Source: Ascoidea asiatica (Eukaryota; Ascomycota; Saccharomycetes; Ascoideales; Ascoideaceae). Taken from it: a stretch of 64,000 bases of DNA. The notes under the pieces were generated by a model that saw only the letters and a list, made by a program, of their open reading frames with translations, was not told the DNA's origin and made no database searches. A program made the translations under genes and the position numbers. This document shows positions 40,431 through 48,823 of this stretch, piece after piece (positions within the stretch are counted from its first letter, which is position 1; each line of letters starts with the position of its first letter). The stretch is from assembly GCA_001600695.1 (NCBI GenBank), contig BCKQ01000002.1, positions 1,302,001 to 1,366,000 on the forward strand, given 5' to 3'.

Positions 40431-41042
40431 GTTTGATGGTAGTTTTAAACTCGTTATTGCTTATTATTTATTGATTACTCTCCTGCTTTACATTGACTTA
40501 GATATTATTTTTCTTATTTGTCTTGTAACATCACTATATAATTGATATCCTCTATAGTCAATAACATTCTGGATCGTAATCTAACCATTGTAACCTGTAA
40601 AAACCCACTCTCTTTCTCCATTGACTCCCATTATAACTTTTCTTCTTCTTCTTCTTCTTCTTTGCCATCTGTTTCTGCTTCTTCTGCTTCCTGTGCTTCT
40701 TCTTCCTGTTTTTTTTGTTTTTGTGTTTGAAATCCGAAACGGTCAGGTGACCGCGGTTATTATTTATAACTTCCGTATCCGCTACAATCCGCACCACGGG
40801 CCTCCCGACCCACTTCGAGTGAATTAAAAAAGGCTGGAAAAAAGAATAAATTCAATCTCAAAGAATTAAAACAATAAAAATAAAGCTTTATTTTTTACAA
40901 TGAAATTGAGTAAATGAAGCAGAGGAATAAACTGGGCGCTAAATGAAGATTAAATAATTACTACAACTATTACTTATAGATATACTGTTTAGTATCAGTA
41001 GTATATGATATCTATTATGTATTTCATGGTACTTACAATAAA
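40431..41042 (+). promoter_or_regulatory. CCT8 3' flank and MMS1-like gene promoter
   Basis: This is 612 bases. A CTT-repeat tract (40635-40660) and a T/C-rich stretch lead to a GC-richer patch (40735-40830) with GGTGACCGCGG, ATCCGCTACAAT (40777-40788, similar to ATCCGCTACGAT at 31759) and several CCG/CCC runs. The 60-80-codon frames here are products of the pyrimidine tract. Confidence 0.4.
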
Positions 41043-44000
41043 ATGTCATTTCTATTAACTGAAGTTCAAAAACCATTTCCAATAATCAAATCAATTTATT
41101 ATCCTTTTATAAATCCATTAAAAGAATCTGATTCAAAATGTCAATTGATATTATTAACTTTGAGTTCTTTATTCATCTATGATATCAATTCAAAAGGTTT
41201 AAAATTCTTATATTCAAAAAAATTTAATTCAAATTTAATTGATTTTCAAATAATTAATTATAATTCAAATTTAAAAATTATTATAATTTTATCAAATCGA
41301 AATTTATTTTATTTTTTATATTTCGATTATTTTAAGAAAGTTTTAAAAGAATTTAATATTGATATTTTTACTCTTTTAAATTATAATCCTAATAATCCAA
41401 ATAATAATAATAATATTAATAATATCAATTTTAATAATACCCCACATATTAATTTAAATTTAAAAGAATCTTTACCAAATGAACTTTACAATTCTTCTAT
41501 TATTCTTGATATAAATAAAAATAATTATCTTTTAAAATATTCAACTTTTTCTCCATATATTCATTTTTTCCCATTAAATATTCCTTTAAATACAAATAAT
41601 AATATCAATTTAGATTCAATTCTAAATTTAAAATTATTTAAAAAACCAATATCAACATCTTTAGATATAATTAATAATAATTTTAATTTATCTTTAGTTA
41701 AAATTCATCTAATTCAATCAGTCTCATCTAATTCAATTGCAATCATTTCTTCATCTCATTCTTCTAATAATTTAAATCAAAACTTAAATTCAAATTCAAA
41801 TTCAAATCAAAATAATATTCAAATTAATGAAACTTCTTTAAATTTATATTATATAAATTTAAAATATTTAAAATTTCAATTAGTTATTTCATATCCAAAT
41901 TTTTTAGATAATCCTTCAAATATAATTATAAATTTATTAGAATTTAATTTAAATATTTTAATTTTAATTTCTGAAAATTATTTATATTTATATTCATTAA
42001 ATTCAAATATTTTTTATAATTTAAATTCTTTTAAAAATAAATTAAATTTAGATTCTTTCTTAATTAATTTTTATAATAATTTTAATTATTTATCAATTTA
42101 TCTTAAAGATAATTCTCCATTATTTATAAATTCATATAAAATTTTAAATTATAATTCAAAAAATGGTAATTTAAAAATTTTATTAAATTCTTCAATTGGT
42201 GATTTATTTCTTTTACATCTTACAATTTTTATATCTCAAAATTCAAAAATTATTTATCATATTAATGATTTTAATTTAATTAATCTTGGTAAATTAACAA
42301 TTTCAAATAATTTAATTCATTTAAATAAAAATTTATTCTTAGCAACTTCTATAGAATCTGAATCTTTAATTTTTAAATTAAATCATAATATTCCATTTAT
42401 AAAAATTTTACAAAATTTAAATTTTTCAGGTTCTCCAATTTTAGATTTAAATTTAATAAGATATCCAAAATCAAGTTGTAAAAAAAATTCATTAATTTTT
42501 TCTTCTGGTACTTTTAATTTAAGTTCTTTAAAACATTTATCAAAAGGAATTGCTTCAACTCCATATTTAAAATTAAATTTAAAAAATTTTTCAAAAAAAA
42601 TTAATAATTATTGGTTAATTGATAATGATCAAGTTTTATTATTCACAAATTCAGATTTAATTTTAATTGATTTAGTTGATGATATTTCTTTAATAGAATC
42701 TTCTTTACTTAATATTATATCTTTTAGTGGTAATAAAACTTTTTTAATGACTCAAACTTCTTCATTATCAATAAATAATTTAATTTCTTTAAAATATATT
42801 CCAAATTTACAAACTGTTATTGTTGTTTATCAAACTAAAATTCAACTTTTTCATATTATTAATTCAAATTTTGAATTAAAATTACAAACTTCTTTATCAA
42901 ATAAAATTCAATCTTTAATTAATAATTTAACTTTAATAATTTTAAATAATGCAGATTTATTAATTCTTGATAAAAATACTTTATATTTATTAACTTATTC
43001 AAATTCTTATTCAAAAGAAATTAAATTTCCAATAAATTTAAAATTTGGTGAAATTTCTGCTTTTAATGCTTGGTGTTTTTCAAATCGTACAATTTTATCT
43101 GCAATTTCAAATTGGAAAGGTGAATTTTTTATTGTTTGTTATAATAAAATTAAAAAATCAATTAATAATATACTTCAAGAAAATTTTGATATTGGTTTTA
43201 ATTCAATAATTTTAAAAGATCTTTATATTGAACATTTAAATCATTTATGTATTATTGCTTCAACTAATGAAGGTTCAATTTATTATTCTTTTTTAAATTA
43301 TGATAATATTGATAAAAGTAAAATTACAAGATTAAAACCTTTTTTTAATAAATCTGATATTGGTGAAGCTCCAATTAAATTAATTGATGATGATTTTCAA
43401 CTGATTCAATATTATGCAATTACTGAAAATAAAACTTTTGTATCAACTATAGAAATGGATTATTTATCTAATAAACTTAAATTTAATTTTGGTAGAATTG
43501 ATCTTCATTTTGAAGAAATTGGTATTGAAAATATTAAAAATATTCAATATAATTCTGGTATTAAAAAAATGACAATGCTTGCTGGTAAAGAAAATTCTTA
43601 TATTTTTACTTTAATAAATGGTTCATTAATAATTCATAAAAGTTATCAAACTTCTGTTTGTCCAAGTAGTGCTTTTAAATATCAAAATATTTATAGATCT
43701 TTATATTCTCCAAAATTAATTAGAAAACAATTGGTTTTTTTAGAATTTGATTTAATTGTTATTGCTCTTATTGATCAAAAATATGATTATTATAAAAAAA
43801 AATTTAAGTTTATAAGTGAATTAAAATTAATTGATAGTAATTCTCATAAAATTCTTTATTCATATGATTTAAAACTGGGTTATGAAATTTCTGATTTAAT
43901 TAGAGGTAATTTCAAAGATATTTTATCTAATGAAATTAAAAGAAAAAAAAATTTTGTTGATAAAACTCCTGATTCTTTAAAAAGAGAATTAAACAATCTT

Positions 44001-45782
44001 TTTATTGTAGCATGTAATTGTGATGAAAAATCAGATGTATGTTTAAAATTATTTCAACTTGATATGGATAAAAAAAATTTCAGAGAAGAAAGTACTTTTT
44101 ATATAAATCAAGATATAACAAATTTAAATGAGAGAAAAGAAGAAATTAATAGGTTTGTCATAAGTTCTAAATATATTGAATCACAATTTGATAATATTTT
44201 TGCTTCTCTAGATACTAATATAAATCATTCTCTAAACAGCAATGATAACAATAATGATGATAATGATAATGAAGATAAAACTGATAATAATATTTATGAA
44301 GAAAATTTTACAGATACAATTGAAATTAAATCAAATAAGCCATTAAAGATGACTACTATAAATTCTATTTTAAATTTTACTAATAGAATTATTATTGTTG
44401 TTGGAGATTCAACAAATTTTTTAAAAATAATGTATTCTGATGGGAATAAGAAATTTTATTTGAAATCATTTTATAAAACTATAATGACCAGAGGTTATTC
44501 AACAAAAGTTAATTGTGCAAATAATGAATGGATTGTTATTTCAAATGTATTTGAAAGTCCTATTCATTTCAGAATGTCATTTCTTCAATATATTAATATT
44601 AAAAAAAATGATAGATTGAAAAATGGAAATTTAATTGATAATGAAATAGATATAAATTTTTCTTTTGATTCTTTTAATATTGGCTTACTAAGCTTTCCAA
44701 CTTCAGTTGATTTAATCCTGGATAATTTAATTATTTTTAATGATTTTTTTAATAATGTTATGATTGAATATATTGAAAAAGATATAAGAGTTAAAAGGAA
44801 AATAATATGTGCATTTAATTTAGGTGATAATGTTAGTGTTATTAAAAATGTTTATGAAGAAAATGACAAAACAAATTTATTTATTAAAAATTTGATCGAT
44901 CAAGATAAAAAAACTTCAAGTCATTCATCTCGTAATGAAACCGAAATATTAAACAAGGAAGATTATAAAAATCAAAATATCAAAGATAGTTTTTTTGGAA
45001 TTGATTTTAATGAAACTAAAGAAAATAATGAACTTAATAAAATTTTAAATTTATGTAATTTATCTGATGAAAAAAATGATTTAAATATTAAAAATGATAA
45101 TTTACCAGATAAATTAATTGAAAATTATTCTAGAAAAGATATTGTACCAATTGCATTATTAGGATCTATTAGTGGTGGAATATATTCAATTAGTTTAGTT
45201 ACTTCAAAAAAAGAAGAAATTTTATTAAAAAAATTTGATAAAATTTTAAAAAATATTGAAGAAATTGGAATTGGTGATTATAATTCATATAAAAGTAGAA
45301 TACGCTCTAATGCTAGTGGATATCATGAAACTCTTATGGGAAGAAATGATTTATTATTAAATGAATTAAATGAACAATTTCCACAAGTTCAACTATCTCC
45401 AGAATCTAACAACTCTGAAGAGTTGGAAGAAGAAGTAGAAGAGGAGTTGGAAGAGGAATCAGAAGAAGAGTCGGAAGAATCTGAAGAATACGAAAATGAT
45501 GAAGAAAGAGTTCAAGATATGAATATAGAACAAAATCCCTCAAGCAGGCAATCAAGGTCAAATAATAGATCTGAAAATTATAATTCAACTAATTATTTTG
45601 AAAATCGAAATCAACCTGAAGTTTCATATGATCAATATTCAAATTTCATTGATGGTACATTATTTCAAAGATTTTTAGAATTAAATATTGATGAACAAGA
45701 ATATATATGTCGGGAGAATGAATTAGAATTACAAGAAATTATAAAGATTAGTGAAAAAATGGGAGATTTATTAGAATTATAA
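41043..45782 (+). CDS. MMS1: DDB1/CPSF-A triple beta-propeller protein, probably MMS1
   Basis: This superfamily includes DDB1/Mms1 (Cul4- or Rtt101-ubiquitin-ligase adaptor in replication-fork repair), Rse1/SF3B3 (splicing) and Cft1 (mRNA 3' processing). The 1579-aa protein shows the shared plan: an N-terminal propeller (about 1-430) and the segment LINLGKLTISNNLIHLNKNL, near 415-435, which equals the LGE-x-SI-x-x-LxYL region of DDB1. A second propeller follows with SGSPILDLNLIRYPKS, then a CPSF_A C-terminal part ending in FIDGTLFQRFLELNIDEQEY and helices. A Glu/Ser-rich insert lies near 1459-1495. I favour MMS1 because the Rse1 and Cft1 hallmarks I remember are not visible, and because a second gene of the same ancestral region (MRP2) is 9 kb away. 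RSE1 or CFT1 is not excluded. Three rare CTG codons occur (43401, 43875, 44718). Confidence 0.6.
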   Translation: MSFLLTEVQKPFPIIKSIYYPFINPLKESDSKCQLILLTLSSLFIYDINSKGLKFLYSKKFNSNLIDFQIINYNSNLKIIIILSNRNLFYFLYFDYFKKVLKEFNIDIFTLLNYNPNNPNNNNNINNINFNNTPHINLNLKESLPNELYNSSIILDINKNNYLLKYSTFSPYIHFFPLNIPLNTNNNINLDSILNLKLFKKPISTSLDIINNNFNLSLVKIHLIQSVSSNSIAIISSSHSSNNLNQNLNSNSNSNQNNIQINETSLNLYYINLKYLKFQLVISYPNFLDNPSNIIINLLEFNLNILILISENYLYLYSLNSNIFYNLNSFKNKLNLDSFLINFYNNFNYLSIYLKDNSPLFINSYKILNYNSKNGNLKILLNSSIGDLFLLHLTIFISQNSKIIYHINDFNLINLGKLTISNNLIHLNKNLFLATSIESESLIFKLNHNIPFIKILQNLNFSGSPILDLNLIRYPKSSCKKNSLIFSSGTFNLSSLKHLSKGIASTPYLKLNLKNFSKKINNYWLIDNDQVLLFTNSDLILIDLVDDISLIESSLLNIISFSGNKTFLMTQTSSLSINNLISLKYIPNLQTVIVVYQTKIQLFHIINSNFELKLQTSLSNKIQSLINNLTLIILNNADLLILDKNTLYLLTYSNSYSKEIKFPINLKFGEISAFNAWCFSNRTILSAISNWKGEFFIVCYNKIKKSINNILQENFDIGFNSIILKDLYIEHLNHLCIIASTNEGSIYYSFLNYDNIDKSKITRLKPFFNKSDIGEAPIKLIDDDFQLIQYYAITENKTFVSTIEMDYLSNKLKFNFGRIDLHFEEIGIENIKNIQYNSGIKKMTMLAGKENSYIFTLINGSLIIHKSYQTSVCPSSAFKYQNIYRSLYSPKLIRKQLVFLEFDLIVIALIDQKYDYYKKKFKFISELKLIDSNSHKILYSYDLKLGYEISDLIRGNFKDILSNEIKRKKNFVDKTPDSLKRELNNLFIVACNCDEKSDVCLKLFQLDMDKKNFREESTFYINQDITNLNERKEEINRFVISSKYIESQFDNIFASLDTNINHSLNSNDNNNDDNDNEDKTDNNIYEENFTDTIEIKSNKPLKMTTINSILNFTNRIIIVVGDSTNFLKIMYSDGNKKFYLKSFYKTIMTRGYSTKVNCANNEWIVISNVFESPIHFRMSFLQYINIKKNDRLKNGNLIDNEIDINFSFDSFNIGLLSFPTSVDLILDNLIIFNDFFNNVMIEYIEKDIRVKRKIICAFNLGDNVSVIKNVYEENDKTNLFIKNLIDQDKKTSSHSSRNETEILNKEDYKNQNIKDSFFGIDFNETKENNELNKILNLCNLSDEKNDLNIKNDNLPDKLIENYSRKDIVPIALLGSISGGIYSISLVTSKKEEILLKKFDKILKNIEEIGIGDYNSYKSRIRSNASGYHETLMGRNDLLLNELNEQFPQVQLSPESNNSEELEEEVEEELEEESEEESEESEEYENDEERVQDMNIEQNPSSRQSRSNNRSENYNSTNYFENRNQPEVSYDQYSNFIDGTLFQRFLELNIDEQEYICRENELELQEIIKISEKMGDLLEL

Positions 45783-45884
45783 AATGATTATGAAATGATT
45801 ATCTATAGATGCATATATAATAAATAATAAATTATTAAATGATAAATAATAGATAATAGATAATAGATGATAGATTAAAATAAA

Positions 45885-46265
45885 TTAAATTAATAAAGTT
45901 TCAATTTTATCTTTAATTGCAAAAATTTGATTTTTAATTGAAGAAGCTTCATTTGTAGTTACACTTGCAGCAATAACAGGTCTTGTAACACCACAAGCTC
46001 TACCTAAAGCAATTTTTGAAGGAACAAAAACATATGGAACATTTTTATCTTCACATAATAAAGGTAAATGAAGAATAACTTCAATTGGTTCTGTATCTGC
46101 AGCTAAAACAATAAATTCAGAAATACCTCTATTTAAAGTTTTTGTAGCTTCATTTGCACCTTTTTTCAATTGTCTTAAATTTTGAGCTTGTTGAATGACA
46201 TCTAAAATTTGTTGAGATAATGAAGAATCTGCTAATGGAAAAGCTTTTGGATTAACTTCAGACAT
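45885..46265 (-). CDS. SNU13: 15.5K RNA-binding protein Snu13 (L7Ae family)
   Basis: Snu13 binds the kink-turn of U4 snRNA and of box C/D snoRNAs including U3, and so serves both splicing and rRNA modification. The 126-aa length equals the yeast protein and it is almost identical in sequence. It has [20 protein letters not shown] at the start, the RNA-contact helix [18 protein letters not shown] (31-48), the strand-loop [20 protein letters not shown], and the family motif [20 protein letters not shown]. The gene converges on the MMS1-like gene with a 102-base spacer. A CACGTG box lies about 340 bases upstream. Confidence 0.98.
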   Translation of the reverse strand: MSEVNPKAFPLADSSLSQQILDVIQQAQNLRQLKKGANEATKTLNRGISEFIVLAADTEPIEVILHLPLLCEDKNVPYVFVPSKIALGRACGVTRPVIAASVTTNEASSIKNQIFAIKDKIETLLI

Positions 46266-46685
46266 TTTTTTTTATAAAATTGTAATTAGTTATTAGTTAT
46301 TATTATTATTTAAATTCAGAGGTTCCTTGCAAAATGAGCTCGCCTCTATTTGTAATCTTGAATTAGTTAAATTATGATTAAAAGCAAAAAAAGAAGAGAA
46401 GCAGTTGCTAAGTTGTTTGTGAATGAAGAAATTGAAAGAAAAGAAAAGAACAATGTGAAAAAAAAAAAAAAAAAGAAGAAACAGAAATAAAGAAAGAAAT
46501 GGAATTAATTTCACTTCGAAATTGCAAAAACAAAAATAAAAAATTCCAAATTTTCAACGGGGGAAAAAAAAAATTAAAAAATTAAGAAAACAAAAAAAAA
46601 CAGGCACGTGACCATTTTCACAGTCAGTCAGCACAAACTTATTAGTCATTTATCAATATTACAAATTTTCAGCTAAAGAAGTTCT
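46266..46685 (-). promoter_or_regulatory. SNU13 promoter and tRNA-Val upstream region
   Basis: This is 420 bases. It contains AT-rich and A/G-rich sequence (including A16 near 46460), a small GC-richer spot (46315-46350) and GCACGTGACC (46604-46613). The CACGTG at 46605-46610 lies 76 bases upstream of tRNA-Val and 340 bases upstream of SNU13. Confidence 0.45.
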
Positions 46686-46759
46686 GGTTCGTTGGTCTAG
46701 TTGGTTATGGCATCTGCTTAACACGCAGAACGTCCCCAGTTCGATCCTGGGACGAATCA
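46686..46759 (+). tRNA. tRNA-Val(AAC)
   Basis: This is a full cloverleaf without intron. The acceptor stem is GGTTCGT with ACGAATC, the discriminator is A, the anticodon stem is CTGCT/..GCAG with loop TTAACAC (anticodon AAC, reading GUU and, as inosine, GUC/GUA), and the T arm is CCCAGTTCGATCCTGGG. The B box GTTCGATCC is perfect. Confidence 0.96.
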
Positions 46760-46760
46760 C

Positions 46761-46768
46761 TTTTTTTT
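46761..46768 (+). terminator. Pol III terminator of tRNA-Val
   Basis: A run of eight T begins two bases after the discriminator base. Confidence 0.85.
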
Positions 46769-46884
46769 AATTTTTTAATTATTGGTTATATTTTTTTTTT
46801 TTTAAGAATTGGCTTGTTAACACTACGAATTATGTAAAATGTGAATATTGAATAAGAGAATATGAATTAAAAGAATATAAAGTA

Positions 46885-47856
46885 TTAGTTATCATAAGTT
46901 GTCCAAGATTCTGTAGGACTATCAGTATCATTATCATTATCATTATCATTATCATTATAAATTGTTGGTTGTGGATTAATGATAGTGTTTTTATTGAGAT
47001 TATTAATATTGTTCAGTTGAATTGAATTATTATAGTTATCATTACTATTTTCATTTAAATTTATATCAAATAAATCATTTAATGTATCATCTGATTTATT
47101 ATTTATAGAATTTTCTTTTGATTTAAAAGATTTTAGTCGTATTTGATCCCATGATGAAGTATTTTGTTCATTATCAATATTATTATTATTATTAATGTTA
47201 TTATTTTTATTTGAAATTCTTGGACCGGAATATAAACCTAATGGATCTCTATTTGATAAAACTGATTTCTTTTTTTGATTCCAAGTTAATCTTGGATCTT
47301 TCATTATATTATTTGAATCATTTAAAGTTATTGTATAATAATATTTCCATTTCATTGCAACATTTGGATTTAAAATTTCTAAAATATTTTTAATTTTTTT
47401 ATTATCAATTTCATTATCAATTTCATTATCAACTTTATTATCAACATGATTAGAATTTAAATTTTTTAAATAATAATTATAAGATAAATTTGAAGAATAA
47501 TGTGAAGATATTGACATTCCAAGAAAACCAAGAAGAAAACCAGTGGTGATTCTTGTACCTTTTATAGTTTTTTTTTTATTATAATTATAAAAAAATGGTA
47601 TTGATAAACCAATTGTAAAACCAATCCAACCTCCAATTAATGTTGAATTAACAATATTTGAAAAAATTAATTTTAAATTTTTTCTTTCATTTAAATTTAA
47701 AATTTTATCATTTTCATAAAATTTTATTGCTTGTTTAAATGCTAATTGACCCTTTTGATCTTTTGGACCTTTTGGATCATATTCTGGATTATTTTCAATA
47801 TTATCCATGGTTGTAATATTTAAATTTGAATCTGAATTTTTTGAGTTTGATGACAT
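46885..47856 (-). CDS. Uncharacterised two-span membrane protein
   Basis: I do not recognise the family. The 323-aa product has a polar N-terminal part with a conserved-looking YDPKGPKDQKGQLAFKQAIK block (26-45). Two hydrophobic spans follow, about 66-90 (rich in Gly: STLIGGWIGFTIGLSIPFF, with GxxxG-like spacing) and 100-118 (ITTGFLLGFLGMSISSHY), joined by a short basic loop (NKKKTIKGTR). After them come an Asn/Asp spacer with NEIDN repeats, a region with NPNVAMKWKYYYTITLND and DPRLTWNQKKKSVLSNRDPL (about 160-205), and a low-complexity Asn/Asp tail (TATCAT-coded DNDNDN near the end). The Gly-rich pair of spans is compatible with a small mitochondrial inner-membrane protein, but that is a guess. 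It is divergent from PRD1. Confidence 0.7.
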   Translation of the reverse strand: MSSNSKNSDSNLNITTMDNIENNPEYDPKGPKDQKGQLAFKQAIKFYENDKILNLNERKNLKLIFSNIVNSTLIGGWIGFTIGLSIPFFYNYNKKKTIKGTRITTGFLLGFLGMSISSHYSSNLSYNYYLKNLNSNHVDNKVDNEIDNEIDNKKIKNILEILNPNVAMKWKYYYTITLNDSNNIMKDPRLTWNQKKKSVLSNRDPLGLYSGPRISNKNNNINNNNNIDNEQNTSSWDQIRLKSFKSKENSINNKSDDTLNDLFDINLNENSNDNYNNSIQLNNINNLNKNTIINPQPTIYNDNDNDNDNDTDSPTESWTTYDN

Positions 47857-48625
47857 TTTTTTTTAAAGTATTTATAAAATTATATGATTATTCCATTGCA
47901 ATGCTTTGAAATATCACAAGCAAATATCAATTCTTTCAATGAAATTCAATAATCGAATATCTAACAATATTTAATGTTCTTTAACTGAATAAAAGTATAA
48001 TTGAGTTATAATTGAGTTATAATTGAGTAGTAATTGAGTAGTAATTGAGTAGTAATTGAGTAAGAATAATTATTTAAAGCTGTTTAAATATAAAATATCC
48101 AACCCCATACATACAAGGGGATAAATAATCGGGCTTTAACACTTCGGGTTTTGAGAGTGTCCGGGATTGTTTGTCCTGTTGTCATATAATGGACAGCTCA
48201 ATATTGAGACCAGTTAAATGGATATTATTCCTTGAGTCCAAGTAAATGGTACTCCTTATTGAGACCAATTATTTGGTACTTCTTGTTGAGACCAACTTAA
48301 CGGCACTTCTACTTGACTCCACTCTAGTGGCTCTCCTTCCCTTTCCGGTCATTTTTGTGGAGATTTCCCGAGCTGCGCTTGTTCTCACCGTTTGAGAGCG
48401 AGAAATGTTTTTGCTGAGAGAATTCTGGCAATTTGCCATTTGAATGAATAAATATATGAATATATGAATATATGAATATATGAATATTAAATAAAGGCTT
48501 TGAATAATAAATACAATCATATTTTGAATTGAAAGTAGATTCAAATATAAATATAATATCTTCCTTATTTAATTCATTTGGTTTATTTTCAATTTGATAA
48601 AAAGATCAATAATTCAATTGAATTA
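47857..48625. promoter_or_regulatory. Divergent membrane-protein / PRD1 promoter
   Basis: This is 769 bases. TAATTGAGT repeats occur at 47998-48062. A CCCCATACATAC motif lies at 48103-48114, which resembles the yeast Rap1 core ACCCATACA. From 48120 to 48430 the DNA is GC-richer and contains the 27-bp periodic array (48206-48341). ATATGAATA repeats (48450-48485) follow. The 91-codon minus-strand frame across the array has no recognisable content. Confidence 0.55.
48206..48341 (-). repeat. Five-unit 27-bp array of the GAGACCA / TGGTCTC element
   Basis: Reading the plus strand, units begin GAGACCAGTTAAATGG (48206), GAGTCCAAGTAAATGG (48234), GAGACCAATTATTTGG (48261), GAGACCAACTTAACGG (48288) and GACTCCACTCTAGTGG (48315). 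Start-to-start distances are 28, 27, 27 and 27. Each unit keeps GA-x-[TA]CCA at the left and GG at position 16. The 11 bases between elements vary but are T/C-rich (for example TACTCCTTATT, TACTTCTTGTT). A degenerate sixth copy may lie at about 48181-48192. On the minus strand the elements read CCA...TGGTCTC and point toward the membrane-protein gene. Confidence 0.7.
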
Positions 48626-48785
48626 ATGCGGTTTTTCAATCTACCTTCAAAATTAAATTCATCTTTAATTAATTCAACTTTTTTATCAAATAATTTATTA
48701 TTAAATTATTTCTCAAATTATTCATCAATTATTAATTCAAATTCAAATTATTTATTTAATAATCGTCAAATATCAATGTCAACAT

Positions 48786-48823
<38 letters not shown>

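Noticed and set aside
48206-48341. Mcm1/SRF-type CArG boxes (CC-A/T6-GG) as explanation for the CC...GG elements
   Set aside because: The spacing is 12 bases from CC to GG rather than 10, the interior is not A/T-only, and the fixed part extends to TGGTCTC, which is not a CArG feature.
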